A stretch of DNA of 37,674 nt, taken from Ruminococcus sp. Lineage in GTDB: Bacteria; Bacillota; Clostridia; Oscillospirales; Ruminococcaceae. The notes below the pieces were generated by a model. That model had not been told where the DNA came from, made no database searches, and saw nothing but the letters and a program-made list of their open reading frames with translations. The stretch spans positions 1 through 37,674 of the forward strand of contig JAFXXU010000040.1 in assembly GCA_017542125.1 (NCBI GenBank), read 5' to 3'. Of the stretch, positions 15,544 through 23,510 are shown in pieces. The translations under genes were made by a program, and so were the position numbers. The first letter of the stretch is position 1. Every line of letters begins with the position of its first letter.

Positions 15544-16689
15544 TCAGTTGTCGTACTTCTTCTTCAGCTCTTCAACATTGCTCTCCGCCTCGGAGCCCGA
15601 ATAGGACGAGCTGCCGTAGCCCGTTCCCGGATAGGAGGAGCTGTCATAGCTGCCTGCCGTATAGGAAGAGCTGCCGAATTCGTTCAGGTCGGAATTGAGT
15701 ATATCCTGCGCCTGCTTCATCTGGTCGAGCTTGTGCTTTTTCTTCTTCCTCCACCATACGAACAGCACTATCACTATTACCAGCACCAGCACGAATATCA
15801 GCGCTATCCAGCCGTAGCTGGGGGTGATGCGCATCATTCTGTCCGCCGCCTCGGAGAAGGACTTGGAGAAGAATGTTGCCTCGTCGTAATCGGAATAGTA
15901 GTAATGGTCGATGTAATCCAGCAGTATCTCGCCCGCCTCGTCATCCACGACCGTCTTGGCTTCAAGACCCGTCACATAGCAGCTCTTGTAGCTGCCGTTC
16001 TTCTCGTAGAAGAGCACCACCAGGTGCGCCTCGTCCTTAAAGTAGTTGTCGTAGACTTCGTTGGTGAATTTCTGGAGCCTGTCATTGGTAGGCGAGCCGT
16101 CCACATCATCGGTGATGTAGAGGAAGGGCTGAACGCCCGTGGTCTCGTAGAAATGCGTCATTCCGCTTTTAAGCGTCATGGGATCCTTGATCCAGTCAAG
16201 GCCGTCGTAGAAATACTGGTCGCTCACCACCAGAGATGAGCTCTCCAGCTTCTGGCGGTCAACGGTGGACTTGGTAACGCCCCCTACGGGAGCCTCGTCA
16301 CCGAAGGAGCCGGCTTGTGCCAGCGACGAGATTATCGACAGGATGATGAATCCCCATATGATATACCTTAGCAGCTTCCCTCTTCCGGAAGCGCCGGAGC
16401 TGCCGGAGCTGCTCTTATAGCCCCCGGAATAGCCGCTGTTATATCTGCTGCCGCCGAAGTAATAGAACCTCGGCCCCGAATTATACCTTCTATGGTAAGA
16501 GCTGTGGCTGCCCGAGCTCCAGGATGAGCTTCTCGAGGAGGAATACCCGCTCCTGTGGGAGGAGCTCCCCGAGGAGGAATACCCGCTCCTGTGGGAGGAG
16601 CTCCCCGAATGGGAACCGAAGCCCCGGGAGCCTCCGAAGCCGCCGCCTCTCGACCCGCCTCCGCCGCCTCCGCGTCCTGCTCTGCCCAT
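15544..16689 (-). CDS. Low-complexity two-TM membrane protein, possibly TPM-like
   Basis: The 381-aa product has an N-terminal disordered region of about 105 residues made almost only of Gly, Ser, Arg and Tyr. One membrane segment follows (LLRYIIWGFIILSIISSLAQ, about 107-126), then a globular domain of about 180 residues, a second membrane segment (WIALIFVLVLVIVIVLFVWW) with a Lys-rich stop, and a Ser/Tyr/Gly-rich tail. The middle domain (TTGVQPFLYI, DEAHLVVLFYEKNG, YYYSDYDEATFFSKSFSEAA) recalls TPM/YgcG-type domains, but I cannot confirm it. ATG 16689 is chosen because GAGGTG lies six bases upstream. The N-terminal part includes a 36-bp tandem duplication. It is the first gene of the PspA-like operon. 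Confidence 0.78.
   Translation of the reverse strand: MGRAGRGGGGGGSRGGGFGGSRGFGSHSGSSSHRSGYSSSGSSSHRSGYSSSRSSSWSSGSHSSYHRRYNSGPRFYYFGGSRYNSGYSGGYKSSSGSSGASGRGKLLRYIIWGFIILSIISSLAQAGSFGDEAPVGGVTKSTVDRQKLESSSLVVSDQYFYDGLDWIKDPMTLKSGMTHFYETTGVQPFLYITDDVDGSPTNDRLQKFTNEVYDNYFKDEAHLVVLFYEKNGSYKSCYVTGLEAKTVVDDEAGEILLDYIDHYYYSDYDEATFFSKSFSEAADRMMRITPSYGWIALIFVLVLVIVIVLFVWWRKKKKHKLDQMKQAQDILNSDLNEFGSSSYTAGSYDSSSYPGTGYGSSSYSGSEAESNVEELKKKYDN
16535..16606. repeat. 36-bp tandem duplication inside coding sequence
   Basis: Two identical 36-bp units, 16535-16570 and 16571-16606, lie in frame in the 15544-16689 gene. Each encodes a 12-residue Ser-rich unit containing HRSGYSSS. The copies do not differ at any base, so the duplication is recent or kept uniform. 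Confidence 0.9.
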
Positions 16690-16727
16690 ATCATACACCT
16701 CACTTCAAAGTAATACAAGCTCTATCA

Positions 16728-16756
16728 ATTATACATTAAAATTATAAAAAAGTCAA
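16728..16756 (-). promoter_or_regulatory. Promoter of the PspA-like operon
   Basis: On the minus strand TTGACT (16756-16751), a 17-bp spacer and TATAAT (16733-16728) precede the 16689 start, with an AT-rich spacer. It is a strong sigma-A match and separates this operon from the CNNM/DUF6472 unit upstream. Confidence 0.85.
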
Positions 16757-16768
16757 TAAGAAGGGTAA

Positions 16769-16948
16769 CTAATTCTGCTTGCGGACCACCTTATATTCGT
16801 CGCCGTCGCGGTAGTATGGGCAATCGCGGCGGGTGCCGGAAACAAAGGCTGCCAGCTCATCCTCATCCAGATCCATATCGCAGACCCAGCACTCATACTC
16901 GTCGTCGTAATAAAAATAGGCGCAGGTCTCGCACTGATCGCCGTTCAC
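16769..16948 (-). CDS. DUF6472-like small Cys-rich acidic protein
   Basis: This 59-aa gene is read from the GTG at 16948, with AAGGGGGC upstream. The product reads (M)NGDQCETCAYFYYDDEYECW and continues with VCDMDLDEDELAAFVSGT, then RRDCPYYRDGDEYKVVRKQN. The Cys pattern (C-x2-C near the N terminus, C-x2-C in the middle, then CPYY) and the end DEYKVVRKQN match the DUF6472 family as I remember it, a short protein widespread in Clostridia. Its function is unknown. The cysteines suggest metal binding. It lies 12 bases after the small membrane protein gene and closes the CNNM-led transcript. Confidence 0.88.
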   Translation of the reverse strand: MNGDQCETCAYFYYDDEYECWVCDMDLDEDELAAFVSGTRRDCPYYRDGDEYKVVRKQN

Positions 16949-16960
16949 GGTGATGCCCCC

Positions 16961-17461
16961 TTAGCGTTTGGCCAGCTTGACGGCGGCGGTTATGCCGACG
17001 AAAAGCATTATCGACATCGCTATCACCAGGCAGGCAAAAGCGGGAGCCTGGTTTTCGATGAATTTCGAGTAGCTGTTATCGCCGATGATCTTATCGACGG
17101 TATCCTCCTTGCCGAGGCCGGAGAAAAACAGCGCCAGCATGAATCTCACCGCCAGCAGCGAGAGAAATGCGCTGATCAGAGAGAAGAAGCCCCGCATAAG
17201 ATCCCCCGCCTGACCGCTCTTTTTGCGGCAGATGAGGGATAGTATCCCCGAGACCGACGCCCCTGCGAAGAAGAGCACATATCCTATGGCAAGGGCCATA
17301 CTTTTAGCCAGCTGCTCCGAGGTCGAAGCATTCTCCAGCTCGGGGATGAATATAATGAAAGCCACGGCGAAGATGAGCCCTATGGTCATCCCGGCGATCG
17401 CCGCGATGCACGCCGCCTTTTCGCCGCCTGTTATCTGTCTTTTCTTTATCTGCTTAGGCAT
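16961..17461 (-). CDS. Small four-TM membrane protein of unknown function
   Basis: The 166-aa product is mostly membrane: segments at about 15-38 (ACIAAIAGMTIGLIFAVAFI), 55-76, 88-112 and 140-162. A basic N terminus (MPKQIKKRQ) suggests an inside start. No family is recognised. It resembles many small uncharacterised Firmicutes membrane proteins. Its start overlaps the end of the CNNM/CorC gene by eight bases, so the two are translationally coupled. A supporting role to the transporter-like protein is possible but cannot be shown from sequence. Confidence 0.75.
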   Translation of the reverse strand: MPKQIKKRQITGGEKAACIAAIAGMTIGLIFAVAFIIFIPELENASTSEQLAKSMALAIGYVLFFAGASVSGILSLICRKKSGQAGDLMRGFFSLISAFLSLLAVRFMLALFFSGLGKEDTVDKIIGDNSYSKFIENQAPAFACLVIAMSIMLFVGITAAVKLAKR

Positions 17462-18710
17462 CAGCCTGTTCCTCCTTGTCCTCCTGCCTTACTTTTACTA
17501 TAAGGCTGTCTATCTTCTGTTCGTCAGCCATCTGCACCGTGAGATCGAAATGTTCGGTGCGGATGAACTCATTCTGCTCGGGGATGCGCTCCAGCAGCTC
17601 CATAACATAGCCGCCCACCGAGGTCATATCCGTTTTTACGGTGTCGTCGGGAAGGTCGAGCCGGTCCAGAAAATCGCTGACCGCCAGCCCCGCCGAGACC
17701 TTATAGCGGTTCTCCCCCAGCTTGATAAAGGAGGTGTCCTCGTCGTCGCTCTCGTCGTAGATCTCCCCCACAAGCTCCTCGATGATGTCCTCCAGAGTGC
17801 AGATGCCCTCGGTGCCGCCGTATTCATCGACCACCACCGCCATATGGAGCTTGGCCTTCTGCATATCCCGCAGAGCTTCGGAGATCCGCTTGCTCTCCGC
17901 AAGATAGATGGGGGGCTTCATTATCCCGTCTATGTCCCTGCCGCCGGAGAGGTAAAGCTCGAAGAAATCTGCCGCGTGGATGACCCCCACGATGCTGTCG
18001 AGGGTGCCCTCGTAGACCGGCAGCCGGGAGAATTTGGTCTGGATAAAGATATCCTTGATCTCATCCAGGGGGGCAGAGCGCTCGATGCCGATTATCCGCA
18101 CCCTGGGCACCAGGACCTTAGAAATGGTGATCTCGTCGAATTCCAGCGCCGAGCGGACAAGCTCGCTCTCCTGCTCCTCCAGCACGCCCTGATCCTCGAT
18201 CTCGTCGATTATGTATTTCAGCTCCTCCTCGGTGACGGAGGGCTGATCCTCCTTATGACCCACCAGCTTCACGACAAGCTTTCTTATCCCCGAGAATATC
18301 CATATGAGGGGAGTGATCACAAATATGAAGGCCGACAGCAGCGGCGCCATGAACACCGAGAACCGCTCGGAGTTCTCCTTGGCTAAGCTCTTTGGCAGTA
18401 TCTCGCCGAAAATCAGCACCAGGACGGTCATCACCAGGGTGGCGATGCCCACGCTCCCGCTGCCGAAGCGCTCGGTAAAGAAGACCGTCGCCAGCGCCGA
18501 GGATGCGATGTTCACCACATTGTTGGCGATGAGTATGGCTGTCAATGCCTTGTCAAAGTCCTCGGCCAAAGCCAGAGCCTTCTGTGCACGCTTGCTCCCC
18601 GAGGCTGCCATATTTTTGAGCCTTATCCTGTTTGCCGACGAAAAAGCCGTCTCCGTAGCGGAGCATACAGCCGAGATCAGCAGCAGGATAACGATAACTA
18701 ACGGTATCAT
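17454..18710 (-). CDS. CNNM/CorC-family protein (hemolysin-like, DUF21 plus CBS pair)
   Basis: These membrane proteins are linked to magnesium or cobalt transport and are often annotated as hemolysin C. The N-terminal DUF21 domain (about residues 1-170) has several membrane segments with SATETAFSSANRIRLKNMA and IFGEILPKSLAKEN. Two CBS domains follow (VPRVRIIGIERSAPLDEI, then MAVVVDEYGGTEGICTLEDI), and a CorC/HlyC C-terminal domain ends the protein. The start is uncertain. ATG 18710 has GGAGGG 13 bases upstream, while ATG 18731 lies only about 11 bases after the predicted transcription start and has no ribosome site. It overlaps the next gene by eight bases. Confidence 0.92.
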   Translation of the reverse strand: MIPLVIVILLLISAVCSATETAFSSANRIRLKNMAASGSKRAQKALALAEDFDKALTAILIANNVVNIASSALATVFFTERFGSGSVGIATLVMTVLVLIFGEILPKSLAKENSERFSVFMAPLLSAFIFVITPLIWIFSGIRKLVVKLVGHKEDQPSVTEEELKYIIDEIEDQGVLEEQESELVRSALEFDEITISKVLVPRVRIIGIERSAPLDEIKDIFIQTKFSRLPVYEGTLDSIVGVIHAADFFELYLSGGRDIDGIMKPPIYLAESKRISEALRDMQKAKLHMAVVVDEYGGTEGICTLEDIIEELVGEIYDESDDEDTSFIKLGENRYKVSAGLAVSDFLDRLDLPDDTVKTDMTSVGGYVMELLERIPEQNEFIRTEHFDLTVQMADEQKIDSLIVKVRQEDKEEQADA

Positions 18711-18748
18711 CAGACGGGTATATCCCTCCATTTTATACGGATAATAAC

Positions 18749-18777
18749 ATAATATCACATTTCCGGCACAAAATCAA
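18749..18777 (-). promoter_or_regulatory. Promoter of the CNNM/CorC operon
   Basis: On the minus strand TTGATT (18777-18772), a 17-bp spacer and TATTAT (18754-18749) predict a start near 18742. This rules out the longest reading frame, which begins at 18758. Confidence 0.75.
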
Positions 18778-18851
18778 GGAGTTTTTGAGCGCTGGCGCTA
18801 AAAGAATAATGAAGGTATCGCCGGCGGCGATGGGAGTTTCGGAAAACCGAC

Positions 18852-18878
18852 AAAAAGGGCGGGAGATCTCTCCCGCCC
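18852..18878 (-). terminator. Terminator of the Cys-rich micropeptide gene
   Basis: GGGCGGGAGA (18878-18869) and TCTCCCGCCC (18866-18857) form a ten-bp perfect stem on the minus strand with a two-base centre, opening to a four-base loop, followed by TTTTT (18856-18852). It is a strong Rho-independent terminator 13 bases after the stop. Confidence 0.93.
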
Positions 18879-18890
18879 CGGCAGGGCTGC

Positions 18891-19025
18891 TCAGTTGCAG
18901 CCGCAGTTGTTGTTGCAGCCGCATCCGAAACCGCAGCCGCAGTTGTCATTGCAGCCGCACCCGCAGCCGCCGAAAGCAACGACGATGAGAATGAGGATAA
19001 GGATCCACCAGTAACCGTTGTTCAT
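18891..19025 (-). CDS. 44-aa Cys/Gly-rich membrane micropeptide
   Basis: The product is MNNGYWWILILILIVVAFGG followed by a 24-residue tail of Gly, Asn and Cys. Nine cysteines occur at 21, 23, 25, 29, 31, 35, 37, 41 and 43, nearly all in C-G or C-N pairs. Residues 6-18 form a short membrane anchor. AAGGAG lies eight bases before the ATG, and a strong terminator follows, so it is a complete single-gene unit. The design is reminiscent of small YjcZ-type sporulation peptides (short anchor plus Gly-rich part), but the Cys density suggests metal binding or disulfide cross-linking. The function is unknown. It is divergent from the clpC-like gene and shares with it a 20-base identical start region. 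Confidence 0.85.
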   Translation of the reverse strand: MNNGYWWILILILIVVAFGGCGCGCNDNCGCGFGCGCNNNCGCN

Positions 19026-19238
19026 AGCAATTCTCCTTTTCAGATGATTTAAGGCGCGTTCCCCGACGCCTTATATTACAGGATATGCCGCACCCCTCCG
19101 TTCGGTCACAGGGTCCCGCCGCAACTTTGTGCAACTTTTACGGCAAGTACACAGGAAAGGCGGATCTGTCCCGTGAATAGTATTACAATGCACAGGCGAT
19201 ACTTTATACGAAACAACGATCCCGAAAGGAGAATTGCT

Positions 19239-21593
19239 ATGAACGGTAACGGCTTTGACACGGGGCTGCTGACAAAAAAGGCAAAGACGGCTTTGCGCCT
19301 TGCGGTGAATACCGCCGGGAGGCTGGGTCAGGGATATATAGGCTCGGAGCATATCCTCTGCGGGCTGATAGGCGAGGGAACGGGTACAGCGGCGGTGATA
19401 CTCACGGAAAACGGAGCGACCCTTTCGGGGGCCGAGGCTCTCATCACCGCATTTTCGGGGAGGGGCGAGCCCTGCCGGCTCTCACTCTCGGATCTGAACG
19501 CCGAGGCGTTTTCGATAATGCAGAGCGCGGCGGAGGCAGCAGCCTCCGAGGGAGCAGAGCTTATCGGCACCGAGCATATACTGGGGGCTATCCTCCGGGA
19601 CACCGGCTGCGGGGCGGTGAGGGTGCTAGGAGAGCTGGGGTGCAGCCTCACCGGGCTGTATTCCCAATGCGTTTCCTGCGGCGGAGCCTTCCCGGAGGAG
19701 GCAAAGCCCCGGCTGCGGCAGCTGGAGAAGTACGGCAGGGAGCTGACCCGCCGCTCGGTCTGCGAGGGTTTTGACCCGGTCATCGGGCGTGAGGAGGAGA
19801 TCTCCCGCATTCAGGAGATACTCTGCCGCCGGGGTAAGAACAACCCCTGCCTTACGGGCGAAGCAGGGGTGGGCAAGACGGCGATCGTCGAGGGGCTGGC
19901 TGCAAGGATAGTCTCGGGGGAGGTGCCCCGGAAGCTGGCGGGGAAGCGGATCTTCGCCCTTGACCTCACCCTGCTGCTGGCGGGGGCGAAATACCGGGGT
20001 GACTTCGAGGAACGGCTGAAAGCCTGCATCGACGAGGCCTGCGCTGCGGGGAACGTCATCCTCTTCATTGACGAGCTGCATAACATAATGGGCACAGGTG
20101 CCGCCGAGGGCGCCATCGACGCGGCGAACATCTTAAAGCCCCAGCTGGCAAGGGGCGAGCTGCGGCTCATCGGGGCCACCACCTTTGACGAGTACCGCAG
20201 GACCATCGAAAAGGACAGCGCTATGGACAGACGCTTTCAGCGGATAAACGTCTCAGAGCCGGACGGGGAAAGGACTCTGGAGATACTCAAAGGCCTCCGC
20301 CCGGGGTATGAGCAGTTCCACGGCATAACCGTTCCCGACGGGGTGCTGGGGGAGATAGTCGCCCTGGCAGGGAGGTATATCCCGGAGCGCAGGTTCCCCG
20401 ACAAGGCCATAGACATCCTGGACGAAGCCTGTGCAAAAGAACGCCTCCGGGGAGAGGAGGCCTCCGCCCGCCGGGAGCTTTCGGAGACCTTTGAGAGCTA
20501 TATCAGCGGGCGTATCGGCAGGGAGGAATACCTTGAAGCGGTCACGAAGCAGCAGCGGATGCGCCGTCCCCGGCTGAAAAAGGAGACCTGCTGTGAGGTG
20601 GTATCACGGCTGACGGGGATAGCCTGCGGCGAGCTGACTGTCAGTGAGGCGGAGCGTCTTGCCACGCTGCCCGCTCTGATGAAGTCGGAGGTCATCGGTC
20701 AGGACGGGGCTATAGACCGCCTCTGCGACGCGGTGATACGCAGCCGCTCCGGCCTCCGGGGAGACCGCAGGCCCATAGGGTCATTCCTGTTCATAGGCCC
20801 CAGCGGGGCGGGCAAGAGCCGCACCGCCCTTACTCTGGCAAAGGCGCTGTTTCGCCGCCCCGATGCCCTCATCAGGCTGGATATGTCGGAATACGGCGAG
20901 AGCCACAGCGCCTCGAAGCTCATAGGCGCCCCTCCGGGATATGTGGGCTTCGACAGCGGCGGTCTGCTGACAGAGCAGGTCAGGCGGAGACCTGCCTGCG
21001 TCCTGCTGCTGGATGAGATCGAAAAGGCTGACCGCAGCATCTACGAGCTGCTGCTCCAGATCACCGAGGAGGGCGTTCTTACCGATTCCTCCGGCAGGAG
21101 GGTGTCCTTTACCGACACGGTGCTGATAATGACCTCAAACGCCGGAATGTCGGAGCCGGAAAACGGCACCCTGGGCTTCGGGGAGCGCTCAGGGGGGAGC
21201 CGTGAGCTGCGGGCTGCCGCCGAAAGCGCCGCGAAAAAGCTGTTCTCGCCGGAGCTTCTCGGCAGGCTGGACGGGGTCATCTGCTTTGATAAGCTGGGTG
21301 CGGAGAGCATGGAGGCCATCGCCCGCCTCCAGCTTGAAGAGCTTGCCGCCAGAGCCTCCGCCCTGGGGTGCAGCCTCACCTGGAGCGAGGACACAGCCTC
21401 GGTCCTCGCCGGGAAAGCCGCAGGCAGCAGCGCGGGAGCCCGGGAGCTGCGGAGGATAATGTCCTCGGAGATAGAGACCCTGCTGGGGCGCAGGCTCATC
21501 TCGGGAGGCTGCCGGGAATTCCGCCTCGGCTGCGAGGGAGGGGAGTTCACCCTCACCCCTGCGGAGGGCGTTCACACATTGTTTACAAAATAA
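19239..21593 (+). CDS. clpC: ClpC-type AAA+ unfoldase with short middle domain
   Basis: This double-ATPase unfoldase feeds substrates to ClpP. Two N-terminal Clp repeats ([11 protein letters not shown] and [11 protein letters not shown]) come first. AAA-1 has GEAGVGKT near 206 and [16 protein letters not shown]-2 has GPSGAGKS with Lys526 and [12 protein letters not shown]. The tripeptide LGF in NGTLGFGE lies where ClpC carries its ClpP-docking loop, so a ClpP partner is expected. At 784 aa it is shorter than usual ClpC of about 810-850, and the stretch between the ATPases (about 405-460) is too short for a full UVR-type middle domain, which normally mediates adaptor control. ATG 19239 has AAAGGAG upstream. 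No ctsR, mcsA or mcsB is adjacent, so it may be a divergent second Clp. No CtsR-like operator was seen. Confidence 0.9.
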   Translation: MNGNGFDTGLLTKKAKTALRLAVNTAGRLGQGYIGSEHILCGLIGEGTGTAAVILTENGATLSGAEALITAFSGRGEPCRLSLSDLNAEAFSIMQSAAEAAASEGAELIGTEHILGAILRDTGCGAVRVLGELGCSLTGLYSQCVSCGGAFPEEAKPRLRQLEKYGRELTRRSVCEGFDPVIGREEEISRIQEILCRRGKNNPCLTGEAGVGKTAIVEGLAARIVSGEVPRKLAGKRIFALDLTLLLAGAKYRGDFEERLKACIDEACAAGNVILFIDELHNIMGTGAAEGAIDAANILKPQLARGELRLIGATTFDEYRRTIEKDSAMDRRFQRINVSEPDGERTLEILKGLRPGYEQFHGITVPDGVLGEIVALAGRYIPERRFPDKAIDILDEACAKERLRGEEASARRELSETFESYISGRIGREEYLEAVTKQQRMRRPRLKKETCCEVVSRLTGIACGELTVSEAERLATLPALMKSEVIGQDGAIDRLCDAVIRSRSGLRGDRRPIGSFLFIGPSGAGKSRTALTLAKALFRRPDALIRLDMSEYGESHSASKLIGAPPGYVGFDSGGLLTEQVRRRPACVLLLDEIEKADRSIYELLLQITEEGVLTDSSGRRVSFTDTVLIMTSNAGMSEPENGTLGFGERSGGSRELRAAAESAAKKLFSPELLGRLDGVICFDKLGAESMEAIARLQLEELAARASALGCSLTWSEDTASVLAGKAAGSSAGARELRRIMSSEIETLLGRRLISGGCREFRLGCEGGEFTLTPAEGVHTLFTK

Positions 21594-21617
21594 AAGCCGG
21601 AAATCTTTTGAAAACTG

Positions 21618-21647
21618 TTGTGCAAAGCCTATCTGTTATGCTATAAT
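21618..21647 (+). promoter_or_regulatory. degV promoter
   Basis: TTGTGC (21618-21623), an 18-bp spacer and TATAAT (21642-21647), with TG one base before the -10 as in extended promoters. It lies 39 bases before the degV start. Confidence 0.7.
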
Positions 21648-21685
21648 CATTATGTATAATTATGATCTTAGGGAGGCCAAGCACA

Positions 21686-22555
21686 ATGTCTGACAAGAAA
21701 TACGTCCTCGTTTCCGACTCCACCAGCGATCTGCCCAAGGAGCTCTACAATCAGATGGACGTAAAAACCATGAGTTTCTCCTTTGAAATAGACGGTAAGT
21801 CCTACCCCGACGGCGGTATGGATTTTCACGAGTTCTACGATAAAATGAGAGGCGGCTCCTCTACCAAGACCTCGCAGATCTCCCCCGACACCTCCGAGAA
21901 ATGCTTTGAAGGGTTCATAAAGGAAGGCTACGATATCATCTGCCTCAGCTTTTCCTCGGGGCTCAGCGGCAGCTACAACAGCGCCTGCATCGCCCGGGAC
22001 AATCTTATGGAAAAGTATCCCGACGCCAGGATCATCTGCATCGACAGCCTCTGCGCCTCCACCGGCGAGGGTCTGCTGCTCTACAAGGCGTGGGAGAAGA
22101 AGAAAGAGGGTATGGGCATCGACGAGCTTGCCCGCTGGATCGAGGAAAACAAGCTCCACCTCTGCCACCTGTTCACCGTTGACGATCTCAAATACCTCCA
22201 GCGCGGAGGACGCATCTCCAAGGCTACGGCAGTAGCAGGCTCGATACTGGGCATCAAGCCCATCCTCCACGTTGACGACGAGGGCAGGCTGGTGGCTATC
22301 GGCAAGGTAAGGGGCAGAAAGCAGAGCCTCAACAAGCTGATCGAGCTTATGGGCGAGCGCATCGCAGGCTACGATAACCCCGTTATCGGCATCTGCCACG
22401 GCGACTGCTGGGGCGACGCAGACTACGTTGCCGACCTGGCAAGGCAGAAGCTGGGTCAGAACATCAAGGTGATAACCTCCTACACGGGCACCGTTATCGG
22501 AGCCCACTCCGGCCCCGGAACGCTGGCGCTGTTCTTTATGGGCGAAAAAAGATAA
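21686..22555 (+). CDS. DegV family fatty-acid-binding protein
   Basis: DegV proteins bind a fatty acid in a deep cleft. FakB members present it to the kinase FakA for phosphorylation and entry into phospholipid synthesis. The 289-aa product begins with the family motif VLVSDSTSDLP and contains TSQISPDTSEKCFEG, FSSGLSGSYNSA, LKYLQRGGRISK and IGAHSGPGTLALFF, all characteristic. The start at 21686 has GGGAGG nine bases upstream. The frame could be opened eight codons earlier, but without a ribosome site. It is a single gene between its own promoter and a strong terminator. No fakA-like DAK2 gene is in view, so the FakB role is likely but not proven. Confidence 0.95.
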   Translation: MSDKKYVLVSDSTSDLPKELYNQMDVKTMSFSFEIDGKSYPDGGMDFHEFYDKMRGGSSTKTSQISPDTSEKCFEGFIKEGYDIICLSFSSGLSGSYNSACIARDNLMEKYPDARIICIDSLCASTGEGLLLYKAWEKKKEGMGIDELARWIEENKLHLCHLFTVDDLKYLQRGGRISKATAVAGSILGIKPILHVDDEGRLVAIGKVRGRKQSLNKLIELMGERIAGYDNPVIGICHGDCWGDADYVADLARQKLGQNIKVITSYTGTVIGAHSGPGTLALFFMGEKR

Positions 22556-22603
22556 CAGCCCGGATGCAGCGGATCGCTCCGGAAAAACAAACAATAACAA
22601 AGC

Positions 22604-22644
22604 AAACCTCCTGCGGTTTCTGATATACCGCAGGAGGTTTTATT
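22604..22644 (+). terminator. degV terminator
   Basis: AAACCTCCTGCGGT (22604-22617) pairs with ACCGCAGGAGGTTT (22627-22640), followed by TATTATTAT. This is a long perfect stem 48 bases after the degV stop. Confidence 0.93.
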
Positions 22645-22699
22645 ATTATAGCTAAAAGCCTGCAGATGCAGTCTCCGCCTCGCTTTCAAGGTTCCGTCA

Positions 22700-22820
22700 G
22701 GTGCAAAGTAACCGACCGATCATAAGTCCATACCCTCCCCTCCGGGGAGGGCAAACCCAGCCGGAGCTTTGCATAATGCCCCGAGGGAGGGGGAAGTGGG
22801 TGCAGGGGCTTCGCCCCTGC
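22700..22820. other. Intergenic hairpin cluster
   Basis: The gap between degV and the DUF4956 gene has no reading frame of note but dense foldback structure. CCCTCCCC/GGGGAGGG is at 22733-22751 and GCAGGGGC/GCCCCTGC at 22802-22820. The second hairpin abuts the DUF4956 stop codon and may end or protect that minus-strand transcript, though it lacks a T run. Outer arms GCAAAG (near 22702) and CTTTGC (near 22767) suggest a small palindromic element. Confidence 0.55.
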
Positions 22821-23510
22821 TTATAACTGATCCGGGATCTCTGCTTTCTTTGCGCAGGTGATCTCCAGATTGCCGTTGCGGCAGCGGAGCTCGTCGATCA
22901 TTTTCTTTTCGTCGTTTACGTCCTTGAGCTTGATGTCGTAGCTCAGCTTGTAGAGGCTGCCCATTCCGGTGGTCTTGGTGGAGATGAGCTCGGAGTGGGT
23001 GGTGTACTTCTCGAAGATGTCGTCAAAGACCTCGCTGTAATCCAGGCTCTCGGGGATGGTGATGTGCAGCTCCTTCATAGCTGCTGCGGTGCCGCCTATG
23101 GGAACTACGGTAAATATCAGCGTTATCGCGCAGACTATGGCAGTTACCACGCAGGCCAGAACTATCTGCTCGCTGCCCGTTGCAAGACCGACAGCCATAG
23201 CCAGGAATATCCCGCAGATATCCTTGGCGTTGCCGGGCACGGAACGGAACCTTACCAGGCTGAATGCGCCCATTACCGCAACACCCGTTCCGATGTTGCC
23301 GTTAACCATCATAATGACTACCTGAACTATCAGGGGGAGTATGGTGAGGGCGAGGATGAAGCCCTTTGTCCTCTTCTGCTTAAAGCTGAAAGTAAAGCCT
23401 ATCACGGCTCCCAGCAGCACCGATACCGCGCTGCTTACGGCGAAGGATTCATTGGTCACGGTAAGTGACGAGGACGTTGTTTCAATGGTAGTTATTAAAT
23501 TTTCAAGCAC
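22821..23510 (-). CDS. DUF4956 membrane protein
   Basis: The 229-aa product has four membrane segments (about 26-45, 50-70, 72-95 and 112-138), then a cytoplasmic domain of about 85 residues. The motif NIGTGVAVMGAFSLVRFRSV followed by PGNAKDICGIFLAMAVGLATG is the hallmark of DUF4956, a family regularly found beside VTC-domain genes in bacteria. The GTG start at 23510 is preceded by AAGGTGATC and overlaps the VTC gene by eight bases, so the two are translationally coupled. A plausible reading is that this protein anchors the cytoplasmic VTC polymerase or forms a channel for its product. That is inference. A hairpin directly follows the stop. Confidence 0.92.
   Translation of the reverse strand: MLENLITTIETTSSSLTVTNESFAVSSAVSVLLGAVIGFTFSFKQKRTKGFILALTILPLIVQVVIMMVNGNIGTGVAVMGAFSLVRFRSVPGNAKDICGIFLAMAVGLATGSEQIVLACVVTAIVCAITLIFTVVPIGGTAAAMKELHITIPESLDYSEVFDDIFEKYTTHSELISTKTTGMGSLYKLSYDIKLKDVNDEKKMIDELRCRNGNLEITCAKKAEIPDQL

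Noticed and set aside
16535-16606. CRISPR array or regulatory direct repeats
   Set aside because: Only two contiguous 36-bp units without spacers, in frame inside a coding region that encodes Ser/Tyr-rich repeats.
18755-18979. Ala/Thr-rich frame overlapping the micropeptide gene
   Set aside because: It is an out-of-frame reading of the Cys/Gly codon repeats and runs through the terminator.
19040-19224. CtsR or CIRCE operator in front of the clpC-like gene
   Set aside because: No GGTCAAA tandem heptamers and no CIRCE inverted repeat are present. Only a short GCAACTTT duplication (near 19119-19138) was seen.
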